Position numbers and translations under genes: made by a program. A DNA stretch of 14,545 bases from Chloroflexota bacterium (GTDB lineage Bacteria > Chloroflexota > Dehalococcoidia > Plut-88900): contig JADFJI010000017.1 of assembly GCA_022566235.1 (NCBI GenBank), positions 1-14,545 of the forward strand. The letters are read 5' to 3'. The notes beneath the pieces were generated by a model that did no database searches, was not told the origin of the DNA, and was given only the letters and a program-made list of their open reading frames with translations. This document shows, in pieces, positions 1 through 6,989 of this stretch. Numbering within the stretch: position 1 is the first letter of the stretch; each line of letters opens with the position of its first letter.

Positions 1-138
1 AGAGATTTAGCAAGAGTAATTGATTTGGCTCTCTCAGAGAATTCAAAAAAGATAAAAAGTAACGCTGAGAAATCTGTGCAAGATTTTAACTGGAATAAGG
101 TAATTAATAGAATAGAAAAAACCCTGAAAGGGCAGTAA
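1..138 (+). CDS. C-terminal fragment of a probable glycosyltransferase (partial, enters from the left edge)
   Basis: Frame 1 is open from the first base to a TAA at 136-138, giving 45 residues that end in KTLKGQ. The fragment is a mixed charged helix with the pattern DFNWNKVINRIEKTL. Many GT4-type glycosyltransferases end this way (an F-x-W segment followed by a last helix of the type 'V..rI...l'). No catalytic residue is in the window, so the family call is an inference from the tail pattern and from the NUDIX sugar-nucleotide gene that follows 30 bases downstream on the same strand. The codons are AT-rich, unlike everything after base 580. It could be the tail of another Rossmann-type protein. 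Confidence 0.5.
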   Translation, partial: RDLARVIDLALSENSKKIKSNAEKSVQDFNWNKVINRIEKTLKGQ

Positions 139-168
139 CTATAAAAATAGTATTAACAAAATAAAAAA

Positions 169-630
169 ATGAAAGATTACATAGTAAATTACGGAGAAGA
201 AGTAAATCTCGAGAAACTGAAAGAAGAAGGTTCTCAAAGTGAGTGGGATCAATTTCCAGAGTCTCATAAAAACCTTCCAATAGTCTGTCATGATGTATTT
301 ATAGAATATAATGGGGGAATCTTGTTGGTTGTTAGAGACAATGAGCCGGCAAAAGGAAAGAAGTGGTGTATTGGAGGAAGAATGAAAAGAGGAATTCCAA
401 CAGAAGAGTCTCTAAAAATGAAAGCAAAAGAGGAGTGTGGTTTAGAACTAAAAGATCTACAATATCTTGGTTGTGGGAGAGTGTACTGGAATTCAGATCC
501 TTTCGGTCACGGAAAAGGCGCAGACACTCCTACATTTGTTTATTTTGCTAAGGGAGAGGGGGACAAAGGGGGTGAGGGTTCCTGCGACCCTTACGGGTCC
601 CGGATCTTGGACCGGGCCATATCCCCGTAG
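169..630 (+). CDS. NUDIX hydrolase, GDP-mannose mannosyl hydrolase-like, C-terminus replaced at the junction
   Basis: Residues 1 to about 128 are a NUDIX-fold protein. The NUDIX box lies at about residues 69-92 (GGRMKRG, then KEECGLEL) and is degenerate: the Glu after the second glycine is Ile and the canonical RE pair is Met-Lys, while the metal-binding EE pair is kept. A late segment, FGHGKGADTPTFVYFA (about 112-127), resembles GDP-mannose mannosyl hydrolases, which hydrolyse GDP-hexoses at the sugar C1 and also have an unusual box. The adjacent glycosyltransferase tail fits a polysaccharide locus. From about residue 129 the reading frame enters the purine-rich tract and then antisense sequence of the CoA-transferase beta gene, so the last ~25 residues (KGGEGSCD...) are not NUDIX sequence. 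The ATG at 169 follows an A-rich stretch without a Shine-Dalgarno site. The native protein was probably longer; this copy should be treated as truncated or chimeric. Confidence 0.7.
   Translation: MKDYIVNYGEEVNLEKLKEEGSQSEWDQFPESHKNLPIVCHDVFIEYNGGILLVVRDNEPAKGKKWCIGGRMKRGIPTEESLKMKAKEECGLELKDLQYLGCGRVYWNSDPFGHGKGADTPTFVYFAKGEGDKGGEGSCDPYGSRILDRAISP
550..580. other. Composition junction in a purine-rich tract
   Basis: The plus strand is almost pure purine here (AGGGAGAGGGGGAC, then AAAGGGGGTGAGGG). AT-rich DNA lies to the left and GC-rich DNA to the right. NUDIX homology ends at the left edge, and the CoA-transferase beta stop codon (591-593 on the minus strand) follows 10 bases to the right. 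G-rich/C-rich elements of this form are often dispersed repeats in GC-rich environmental bacterial genomes, so the tract could be where two contigs were wrongly joined. That last step is inference. Confidence 0.6.
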
Positions 631-1346
631 GTATCGGTCTCGATCATCCGTTGCTTGACCACCGTTCTCAAAACGGTCAGCTCCTCTTCAGTGACGAAGG
701 GGGTAACCCGGGCCTCTCCTTCGCTTTTCCCCGAAAGGACCAGCTCGAACCCCGTGTTCTCCTGCACCTGCTCCAGGGTGTACCCGGGATGGACCGAGGC
801 CAGCTCCAGCAGCCCCAACTCCCTCGACAGCTCCATCCGGGCCATGGGTGTTATCACCACGACCTCCTTATTCCTGCGGGCCATGCCCTTTGGAGAAGAG
901 GCCGACGCCGACACGAAATCCACCTTTGCCACGAAGGTCCGGCGGTCGTGCCTGGTGCGAAAGAGGACTATGCGGGGGACGGCGTAGTACAGGAGGCCCG
1001 TGCCGTACTGGCCCGGCATCCTAACATCGGGAGCGTCGGGGTCGCCTATGAGGTGCAGGTTGAAGTCAGCGTGCCTGTCGATCTGTATGGCGCTTATGAA
1101 GAAGAGGTCTAGCTGCCCCCGCTGGGCCAGGTAGTGAAAGTCCTTAGGGCCGACGAACGGGTTGTAGGCGGGACTGTCCAGGATGATGAAGTCGCCGTTG
1201 GGGGCGTGGGAGGCCTCTGCTAGCAGCAACGCCATTGCGGGAATGAAGGACAGGGCCCCGCATGCCGAGGTCTCGAAATCTCGGACCTCACGAGAGAGAA
1301 GGACCGCCATGAACTCTTCGAAGGTGCAGTCCGGGGCCTGCGTCAC
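591..1346 (-). CDS. Class I CoA-transferase beta subunit (glutaconate CoA-transferase B / IpdB type)
   Basis: The 251-residue protein aligns from memory along the length of glutaconate CoA-transferase subunit B. Recognisable parts are the N-terminal helix, an FIILDS segment at the active-site position, SAIQID followed by LIGDPDAPDVRMPG (the 'QID.yGN.N...GD' region), the KVDFVSA strand, and the near-C-terminal ENTGFEL motif. Such proteins pair with an alpha subunit and move CoA between carboxylic acids; IpdAB relatives instead hydrolyse a ring of a CoA thioester in steroid breakdown. The GctB catalytic Glu seems to be Asp here, so the reaction is uncertain. The GTG start overlaps the alpha stop by one base (TAGTG), with a G-rich ribosome site just upstream, so the two subunits are translationally coupled. 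The length is normal and the TAA stop lies just before the junction, so this gene appears intact. Confidence 0.85.
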   Translation of the reverse strand: MTQAPDCTFEEFMAVLLSREVRDFETSACGALSFIPAMALLLAEASHAPNGDFIILDSPAYNPFVGPKDFHYLAQRGQLDLFFISAIQIDRHADFNLHLIGDPDAPDVRMPGQYGTGLLYYAVPRIVLFRTRHDRRTFVAKVDFVSASASSPKGMARRNKEVVVITPMARMELSRELGLLELASVHPGYTLEQVQENTGFELVLSGKSEGEARVTPFVTEEELTVLRTVVKQRMIETDTYGDMARSKIRDP

Positions 1347-2221
1347 TACCCCACCGGCTCCCCAATCCTCTCCCCGCGTCGGAGGCCCATCTTGTCCAGG
1401 TATCCATCATGGCTCCCGGGCTCGAAGACCTCCTCCCTCAGGTACCCCGAGAACGCCTCATCCGATGAGGATGCCTCCAGGTATCTCTTCATCTGTGCGT
1501 CATCCATCTCATAGTAAGGGGGGCAGGCCGTTGGATAGGCCCCGTAGGGCGCGTGGACCACTGCCTTGACGTGAATCCCAGGGATAAAGGTTCCGTCGGT
1601 ATCATCCTGTGGAATCTTGTCCACTATCTCCTCAACCGAAACGATCACCTTCCGGGACGCCTGGGCTATCATCAGCGCCTCGCCGTCTCTGCTTACCAGC
1701 ACATTGCCCTGCAAGTCGCCCTTGGTCCCATGAAACAGCGCCACGTCGGGGTTGATGGCCTTGGCCACCACAACCGTCTCCTCGGGGTTGAAAGGGTTGG
1801 GTGCCAGAACGAAATCCTCCCTGTCCTTGATCACATCGCTGCCTGCATACCCCAGGGTCGGCACGAAGGGGACTCCCATTGATCCAGCCTGGACCATGCT
1901 GAAGAGCACTCCTCAGGTGTTGTCCTTCATCTTTACCCGGCCCGCCTTCTGATAGCGAAGGTAGTTTGGGCCTACCCTGGCAAAGGGCTGAAAATTCAGG
2001 TCGCAGGTCTCCACCGTGGCGGTGACCCCCGCGCCCACCAGGAAGTCCAAGTTCATAGCCCCCCCGACCACACCAACGGTGTTCAACTCCTTGATATCTG
2101 CTCGCACTACCTCCCGAAGGAGGGCCATTGGGGTGAACTCCATGCCGCCCATCATGATGACCACGTCTCCGTTTCTCACCATCCTGGCCGCGACATCAAT
2201 GGACACCACTTTGCTTCTCAT
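1346..2221 (-). pseudogene. Class I CoA-transferase alpha subunit interrupted by an in-frame TGA
   Basis: One continuous reading frame runs from ATG (2221) to TAG (1348-1346). A single TGA at 1915-1913 splits it into 102 and about 187 residues. Both parts match glutaconate CoA-transferase subunit A in order: GGMEFTPMALLREV, then GVVGGAMNLDFLVG and YQKAGRVKM, then after the TGA MGVPFVPTLG, NPFNPEETVVVAKAINPDVALFHG and APYGAYPTACPPYY. Full length would be about 291 residues, normal for the family. The ATG has a GGAAGG-type ribosome site. A GTG (1909) and an ATG (1897) in the same frame follow the TGA, and GAGGAG overlaps the stop, so the second half could be re-initiated. Point mutation, base error, re-initiation or recoding are all possible; see the findings. 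The gene follows secDF by 64 bases and is coupled to the beta gene. Confidence 0.8.
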
Positions 2222-2285
2222 TCCCCGTTCCTTCCGTTAAAGCCCCTGTTCTCTCTCTACCCAGGCCAGGCCACTGGCATAACCC

Positions 2286-4712
2286 CTAGCTCCCCCTGGA
2301 CCCCGCCATGCGCACCTGTACACGGCGCAAGATTCGCCCGAACTCCCGGTTCTCCCACATAACCAGAATAGAAGTCGCTATGAACATCGAGCTGTAGGTG
2401 CCTGCTATGACCCCTATCAACATGACTAGTATGAATGACTGCAGGGTCGCACCCCCAAAGAGAAGGAGGGCCATCAGGGCAACGCCCGTCGTGAGGCTGG
2501 TGTTGAGGGAGCGTGCCAGGTTTTCCAGAAGGCTGTTGTTGACCACCGTCTCGAAGCTATCGCCGGTGCGGTTCAGGACGTTTTCCCGGATCCGGTCGAA
2601 GACCACGATAGTGTCGTTGACACTGTATCCGATAACGGCCAGGATGGCGGTGATTGTCATGGTGTTCATTTCCATGTCGAAGACCTTCCCCATAATGGAG
2701 AAAAGCCCCAGGACCACCAGCACATCATGGGCGAGGGCGATTACCGCGGCGGAACTGAACCGGAAGAAGTGTGGCATCTTGCGGAAGGTCCAGGCTATAT
2801 ATATGAAGATGCCCACAATGGCGAACACGACCGCAAGGCCGGCATTTCTCACAGACTCGGAAGCCACTATCGGAGATACGAAATCGACCTCGAATCGATC
2901 TATGCTGGTTCGGCCAAACCTGCTCTCAAAGGCATTCTTTATCTGTTCGCTCTCCGATACGCCTACGTTGCCCTGCTGGTCCACCTCCCCCTGGCCCAGG
3001 GCCCGAGTTCGTATGAGAAAGGTGTTCCTCTCCAGCCGCTGCACGATGGCTTCTTCGTGGTCCAGCTTGTCCAGCTCTTCACGCACCGCCGACACGGTCA
3101 CGTCCGCCGCTCTCAGGCGGACCAGGTCGGAAGGATTGATAAACCTTACCTCTATGGTAGAGCCGCTAGAGAACTCGATGCCCATCTTGAAAGTCGGCGG
3201 GATGATCAAGGACATGAGGCCCGGAACCAATATTACGCCGGAGATCAGGAAGTACCACATCCGCTTATCCATCAGTTTCAGACGCCTCCCCATGAACAAG
3301 CCGGAAGGCCGGGCTTGCGCTTCGCTGGAAGCGTCGGACTCGCTACCCTCTATATCGGAGCTTTTGATGCCGAACAGGTCCACCCTCTCCTGGAGATAAG
3401 GGCCGACGAAGAATCTGAGGAAACTTCGGGTCACGAACATGGCGGTGAACATGCTGGTGACCACGCCGATGGCAAGGGTTATCGCAAAACCCATCACCAG
3501 CGGAGTCCCCAGCTTATCGCCGAACCACCACAGAATCCCACATGTGATGAGGGTAGATACGTTGCTGTCTCGGATAGCTAACCAGGCCCGGTTGAACCCA
3601 GCCTCCACAGCAACCTTTAGGCTTCGCCCCGCCCTCAACTCCTCCTTTAACCTTTCGAAGATGAGGATGTTGGCGTCGACGGCCATTCCTATAGAGAGGA
3701 TGAATCCTGCGATGCCCGATAAGGTAAGTGTGACCGGTATCAGTTTAAAGGTGGCCAGGACTACCAGGCCGTAGATTAGCAGTGCCACAGCCGCCATTAC
3801 ACCCGGCAGCTTGTAATAGATCATCAAGAAGGCCAGCACCAGGAGGAGCCCTACGACCCCGGCGACCAGGCTCTTGTTCACTGACTCGGCGCCCAGAGAA
3901 GCGTCCACATCCTGCTCCCTGATGAGCTCGATGGGGATAGGCAGGACACCGGCGTTCAGCTCGATGGACAGGTCATCCGCCTCATCTAGGGTTAGGCCAG
4001 TGATGACACCCCTATCTGAGATCACCGCCTGGACCGTCGGAGAGGAGATCAACTGGTTATCCAGAAATATACCCAGGGGCTTGTTGAGGAGCCTTTGCGT
4101 GATGCTCTCGAACATCTTGGCGCCTTCGCTGTTGAACTCGAAGGCCACCTGGGGCAGGTTTGTCGTGGGGTCCAAGATCACCTGAGAGGTAGCCCGCATA
4201 AAGCGGCCCGTTAACGGCACCTCCGCACCCGATTTGTTGATGGCAAGGGTCGGGTCCCAGATCACGCTGCCGATCTCGTCCACAACAAGTGTCCCGTCTT
4301 CTTTTACTCGCTGCTCCCGGAACTCCAGTTCTGCGGTGGCCCCAATGAGCTTCTTAGCCCGCTCCACGTCCTTTATGCCGGGTATCTGGACCATGATACG
4401 ATCGTCGCCCACCTTCTGGACCACCGGCTCCGTCACGCCGAAGGAATCCACCCGCCGCCGTATTATCCTGGTCACCCCCTCCATCTGTTCGGCGGTGACA
4501 GTCTCACCCTCGGCAGGACGGGCCTCATAAACCAGGTGGGTGCCGCCCTTGATGTCCAATCCTTGCCGAAACCCCTCCCGCTCGATACCGAAGTAGGAGA
4601 TGTTATTCGGAGCTACCACTAAAAAGGCCGCGACGGCAAGAATAGCGATTGACAGCAACCTAAAGTTGTTGCCCTTGGGAAGATACCTATAGAACCTTAG
4701 CAGAGTTGACAA
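2286..4712 (-). CDS. secDF: Protein translocase subunit SecDF (SecD and SecF fused)
   Basis: This 808-residue membrane protein helps the SecYEG channel release and pull exported proteins using the ion gradient. SecD occupies about residues 1-440: a first membrane helix at 18-35, the GLDIKGGTHL motif at 51-60, a periplasmic P1 region, then a membrane bundle containing AVDANILIFERLKEE. SecF follows a hydrophilic linker (about 445-480): helix at 485-505, P4 domain, and IGYSVNDTIVVFDRIREN at 695-711. The charged residues D346, D700 and R734 fall at the spacing of T. thermophilus SecDF D340, D637 and R671, the proton-path residues, so the pump should be functional. The SecF motif usually reading GIDFxGG is GIEFSSGS here. 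Start is TTG at 4712, supported by GAGGAG five bases upstream. It is downstream of the nucleotidyltransferase gene and has a weak promoter of its own. Confidence 0.97.
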   Translation of the reverse strand: MSTLLRFYRYLPKGNNFRLLSIAILAVAAFLVVAPNNISYFGIEREGFRQGLDIKGGTHLVYEARPAEGETVTAEQMEGVTRIIRRRVDSFGVTEPVVQKVGDDRIMVQIPGIKDVERAKKLIGATAELEFREQRVKEDGTLVVDEIGSVIWDPTLAINKSGAEVPLTGRFMRATSQVILDPTTNLPQVAFEFNSEGAKMFESITQRLLNKPLGIFLDNQLISSPTVQAVISDRGVITGLTLDEADDLSIELNAGVLPIPIELIREQDVDASLGAESVNKSLVAGVVGLLLVLAFLMIYYKLPGVMAAVALLIYGLVVLATFKLIPVTLTLSGIAGFILSIGMAVDANILIFERLKEELRAGRSLKVAVEAGFNRAWLAIRDSNVSTLITCGILWWFGDKLGTPLVMGFAITLAIGVVTSMFTAMFVTRSFLRFFVGPYLQERVDLFGIKSSDIEGSESDASSEAQARPSGLFMGRRLKLMDKRMWYFLISGVILVPGLMSLIIPPTFKMGIEFSSGSTIEVRFINPSDLVRLRAADVTVSAVREELDKLDHEEAIVQRLERNTFLIRTRALGQGEVDQQGNVGVSESEQIKNAFESRFGRTSIDRFEVDFVSPIVASESVRNAGLAVVFAIVGIFIYIAWTFRKMPHFFRFSSAAVIALAHDVLVVLGLFSIMGKVFDMEMNTMTITAILAVIGYSVNDTIVVFDRIRENVLNRTGDSFETVVNNSLLENLARSLNTSLTTGVALMALLLFGGATLQSFILVMLIGVIAGTYSSMFIATSILVMWENREFGRILRRVQVRMAGSRGS

Positions 4713-4717
4713 CGTGA

Positions 4718-4723
4718 CTCCTC
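4718..4723 (-). promoter_or_regulatory. Ribosome binding site setting the TTG start of secDF
   Basis: On the minus strand GAGGAG ends five bases before TTG at 4712-4710. The codons that follow give MSTLLRFYRYLP and lead directly into the first membrane helix, so this TTG is preferred as the start. Confidence 0.7.
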
Positions 4724-4745
4724 GTCTGGAGCTTTGGACGTTTCC

Positions 4746-4774
4746 ATTCTAATTAAACGAATTTAAACTGAATA
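4746..4774 (-). promoter_or_regulatory. Weak sigma-70-like promoter candidate for secDF
   Basis: Minus strand: TATTCA (4774-4769), 17-base spacer, TAGAAT (4751-4746). The -10 matches consensus at five of six positions, the -35 only at three. Transcription would begin about 27 bases before the TTG start. The region is the AT-rich part of the 187-base gap between secDF and the upstream gene, which otherwise holds nothing I recognise. Confidence 0.3.
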
Positions 4775-4899
4775 GGTGGGGCATTACGCTCAGGACGAAT
4801 AGTTCCCACTAACCGCTCATTACTTACTAAGTCTAACAGACCCTCGAAGTTCTTTCCTCTCCCTCGATGCCAGTCACCCTCATTGCCTGTCAATCCAGG

Positions 4900-6411
4900 T
4901 CAGCGACAACGAGTTGCACCCAACGCTGCCACACCCAAAACCGTAGCAGCCAGCTCCAATGCTTCCTCTTTTGTAGCGATCTCACCCGACCCCCTGGCCT
5001 CGTCGATCCGATCCAACAGTGTACCGACCAATGGCCCCGGCGAGAGGTGGAACTCCGCCATCAACTGGTGGCCATTGACCAGCGGCCTTACCTGGACTAC
5101 CTCAGGCTTGAAAAGTCCGCTATCCAGGATGTAACGGCACAGGTTGGAATATTCGTTCCATTCCTCCCTCTCCAAGAGGGAACCCCGAGCCGCCCAGTAG
5201 TCAGCGAGGTTCACTATCACCGTATCAATGGCATATTCTCCCGCGTCCCGGAAGAACCTGTACACCGCCCGGGAGGTCGGCAGCTCGCCGTCAGCACTCA
5301 TCTGGCCCGGCCTCAGGTGGTAGCGTACCACCGCCTCCACCAGTTTAGTTTCCCGGCGGCTAAACCGGAGACGCTTCAAGGCGGTTCCAGCCATCTCTGA
5401 TCCTAGCAGGTGATGCCCAAAGAATCGAATCCGCCCCGAGGCCTCCACCGTCTTGCTTCTGGGCTTTGCCACATCGTGAAGGAGCCCGGCCAGCTTGACC
5501 ATTGATCTCCTGGGGCAACCCGATGGAAAATCCATGTCGAAATGCCTGGCGAATCGCCCGACCCATTTTGCCGACGATAGAAACTCGTCTTCGGGCTCAC
5601 GGTCCTGGTCCAGGAGCTGGTCAAGGGCCCGGACTGTCTCCAGGTTGTGATCATACACATCCCAAAAGTGCTCCTTTGGTTGATCCACGCCCCGGCCCTC
5701 CTCCAATTCGGGGAACAGCTCTTTCAGCAGGCCCAGCCGCTCCATCAGTCGAAGCCACTGATAGCTGCTTGGGACCGCCAGGATCGGATACAAGTCGGCC
5801 CTGGTCCTCTCGGGGGCTACCCCAGAGACCAGTCCCGAGTCTCGATCCATAAGGGCCTGTGTCTCGGCCTCGATGGCAAAATCCAACTCCGCGGCCAGGC
5901 GCACGGCCCTTACGAGTCTGGCCGGGTCTTCCAGAAAGACACCTGGCAACACCGCCCTCATTACTCGGGCCTCCAGGTCAACCAGACCCCCCCAGGGATC
6001 GATGATCTCAACGGGTTCATGGGTGGTAGGGCCATCGAGCCTGACGGCCATAGCATCGATGGTGAAGTCTCGAGACCGTAGGTTCTCTTCGATGTCGGTG
6101 GTCAGGGGCGCGAGATCCACCTGAGTCGGCCCGGAGAGCCCCGACATGGTTGGAAATACCACCCTGATCATCTGCCGTTCTCGGTCTAACACGACCAGAG
6201 TGCCGTTCTGAGAATCGGCAAGGCTTTTCGCTACCTGGGCCACCGGGCCTCTAATCACTATGTCCAGATCCCGGATGGACCTACCGAGGATGCCGTCCCT
6301 GACAGAGCCGCCTACAAGGTATGCTTCCTCCGAACCAATGTTTAGACCATCGAAGAGCCTTCCCAGGATGGGAAGGAGCTTATCGAAATGCTGAATGTAA
6401 CGTGTCACCAA
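4900..6411 (-). CDS. Class II CCA-adding tRNA nucleotidyltransferase / poly(A) polymerase family protein with HD domain
   Basis: The 503-residue protein begins with the class II nucleotidyltransferase head: GGSVRDGILGR at 34-44, catalytic acidic pair in RDLDI (D48, D50), RDFTIDAMA at 114-122, and the EDPARLVRAVRLA motif at about 161-173. An HD phosphohydrolase-type domain follows (H312-D313 in LLHDVAKPRSK; FGHHLLGS at 331-338). This architecture is typical of enzymes that build or repair the CCA end of tRNA; a poly(A) polymerase role cannot be excluded by motif alone. Translation starts at TTG 6411 or the adjacent GTG 6408, with a modest AGGT site; I cannot choose firmly. The gene lies nine bases after the def stop codon, so both are probably expressed together from the def promoter. 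Confidence 0.9.
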   Translation of the reverse strand: MVTRYIQHFDKLLPILGRLFDGLNIGSEEAYLVGGSVRDGILGRSIRDLDIVIRGPVAQVAKSLADSQNGTLVVLDRERQMIRVVFPTMSGLSGPTQVDLAPLTTDIEENLRSRDFTIDAMAVRLDGPTTHEPVEIIDPWGGLVDLEARVMRAVLPGVFLEDPARLVRAVRLAAELDFAIEAETQALMDRDSGLVSGVAPERTRADLYPILAVPSSYQWLRLMERLGLLKELFPELEEGRGVDQPKEHFWDVYDHNLETVRALDQLLDQDREPEDEFLSSAKWVGRFARHFDMDFPSGCPRRSMVKLAGLLHDVAKPRSKTVEASGRIRFFGHHLLGSEMAGTALKRLRFSRRETKLVEAVVRYHLRPGQMSADGELPTSRAVYRFFRDAGEYAIDTVIVNLADYWAARGSLLEREEWNEYSNLCRYILDSGLFKPEVVQVRPLVNGHQLMAEFHLSPGPLVGTLLDRIDEARGSGEIATKEEALELAATVLGVAALGATRCR

Positions 6412-6420
6412 ACCGATTAC

Positions 6421-6906
6421 CTATTCTTCTTCTTTAGGAGGCTCCACCTTGTACATCTTGTCCATGCTCTCCAAAAGATCGGTGTAGAGGACACCTCTAA
6501 TATGACCTATTTCGTGCTCCAGGGCCTGGGCCAGCAGTTCCTGGGCCTTTACGCGAATCTCCTTACCATCCAGGCCTAGACCTTTGGCAACCACCGTCTT
6601 TGCCCTTTTGATCTCGCCCCTGTAGCCCGGTATGCTGAGGCAGCCCTCTTGGACATCCCTCTCACCCGTTCTTCTCACGATGCTAGGATTAATCAGGGTC
6701 AGGACATCCTGATCCGGCACCTCGATTACGACCACCCTCAACGATACCCCTATCTGGGGCGCAGCCAGGCCAACGCCCTGGCTGGCCCTCATGCTGTCTA
6801 TCATATCTTCGACCAGCTTCTGGATGGAACCATCGATGTTCCTGACTCGCTTGGCTTTCAGCCGTAGTATCGGGTCCGGCGCAAGACGGAGTGGCAATAC
6901 GGACAA
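6421..6906 (-). CDS. def: Peptide deformylase
   Basis: A 161-residue enzyme that removes the formyl group from the first methionine of new proteins. The three family motifs are present in order: GVGLAAPQ (44-51), EGCLS (87-91, metal ligand C89) and HEIGH (131-135, metal ligands H131 and H135, catalytic E132). The family nearly always reads HExDH, so Gly134 in place of Asp is unusual, but none of the metal ligands or the catalytic Glu is lost. Length is normal for a bacterial deformylase. The TTG start at 6906 is chosen because GAGGTGG stands just upstream; no better start exists. A near-consensus promoter lies in front, overlapping the end of priA, and the nucleotidyltransferase gene follows by nine bases. 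Confidence 0.95.
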   Translation of the reverse strand: MSVLPLRLAPDPILRLKAKRVRNIDGSIQKLVEDMIDSMRASQGVGLAAPQIGVSLRVVVIEVPDQDVLTLINPSIVRRTGERDVQEGCLSIPGYRGEIKRAKTVVAKGLGLDGKEIRVKAQELLAQALEHEIGHIRGVLYTDLLESMDKMYKVEPPKEEE

Positions 6907-6909
6907 TTC

Positions 6910-6916
6910 CCACCTC
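6910..6916 (-). promoter_or_regulatory. Ribosome binding site setting the TTG start of def
   Basis: GAGGTGG on the minus strand; its GAGG core ends six bases before TTG at 6906-6904. It decides for this TTG over the second TTG three codons later. Confidence 0.6.
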
Positions 6917-6957
6917 TATTATGGATAAGCTAACATAGCTGGAGAAGGCTCTACCCT

Positions 6958-6986
6958 ATTTTATGAAAAGGTTTTAAAACTGTAAA
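6958..6986 (-). promoter_or_regulatory. Sigma-70-like promoter for def and the nucleotidyltransferase gene
   Basis: Minus strand: TTTACA (6986-6981), exact 17-base spacer, TAAAAT (6963-6958), each hexamer matching consensus at five of six positions. The predicted start would lie about 45 bases before the def TTG. The -35 begins four bases after the priA stop, so the element occupies nearly the whole AT-rich gap. The spacer contains the palindrome GTTTTAAAAC. Confidence 0.6.
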
Positions 6987-6989
6987 GCT

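Noticed and set aside
138..151. ACTAT/ATAGT hairpin between the glycosyltransferase tail and the NUDIX gene
   Set aside because: Five A-T-rich pairs in AT-rich DNA are too weak to support a function.
1880..1896. Hairpin after the TGA taken as proof of a selenocysteine insertion element
   Set aside because: A seven-pair stem is easy to find by chance in GC-rich DNA, the aligned residue in a known family member is not Cys, and no sel gene is visible. It is kept only as one hypothesis.
2265..2278. Hairpin GCCAG/CTGGC after secDF as a terminator
   Set aside because: Only five pairs and no following T-run; readthrough into the CoA-transferase genes is as likely.
2398..3581. Long plus-strand open frames opposite secDF (333 and 284 codons)
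   Set aside because: Both are shadows of a clear SecDF gene in GC-rich DNA and show no domain-like sequence.
4867..4920. TTGACA just after the nucleotidyltransferase stop as a strong secDF promoter
   Set aside because: The minus-strand TTGACA is perfect, but no acceptable -10 lies 16-18 bases downstream.
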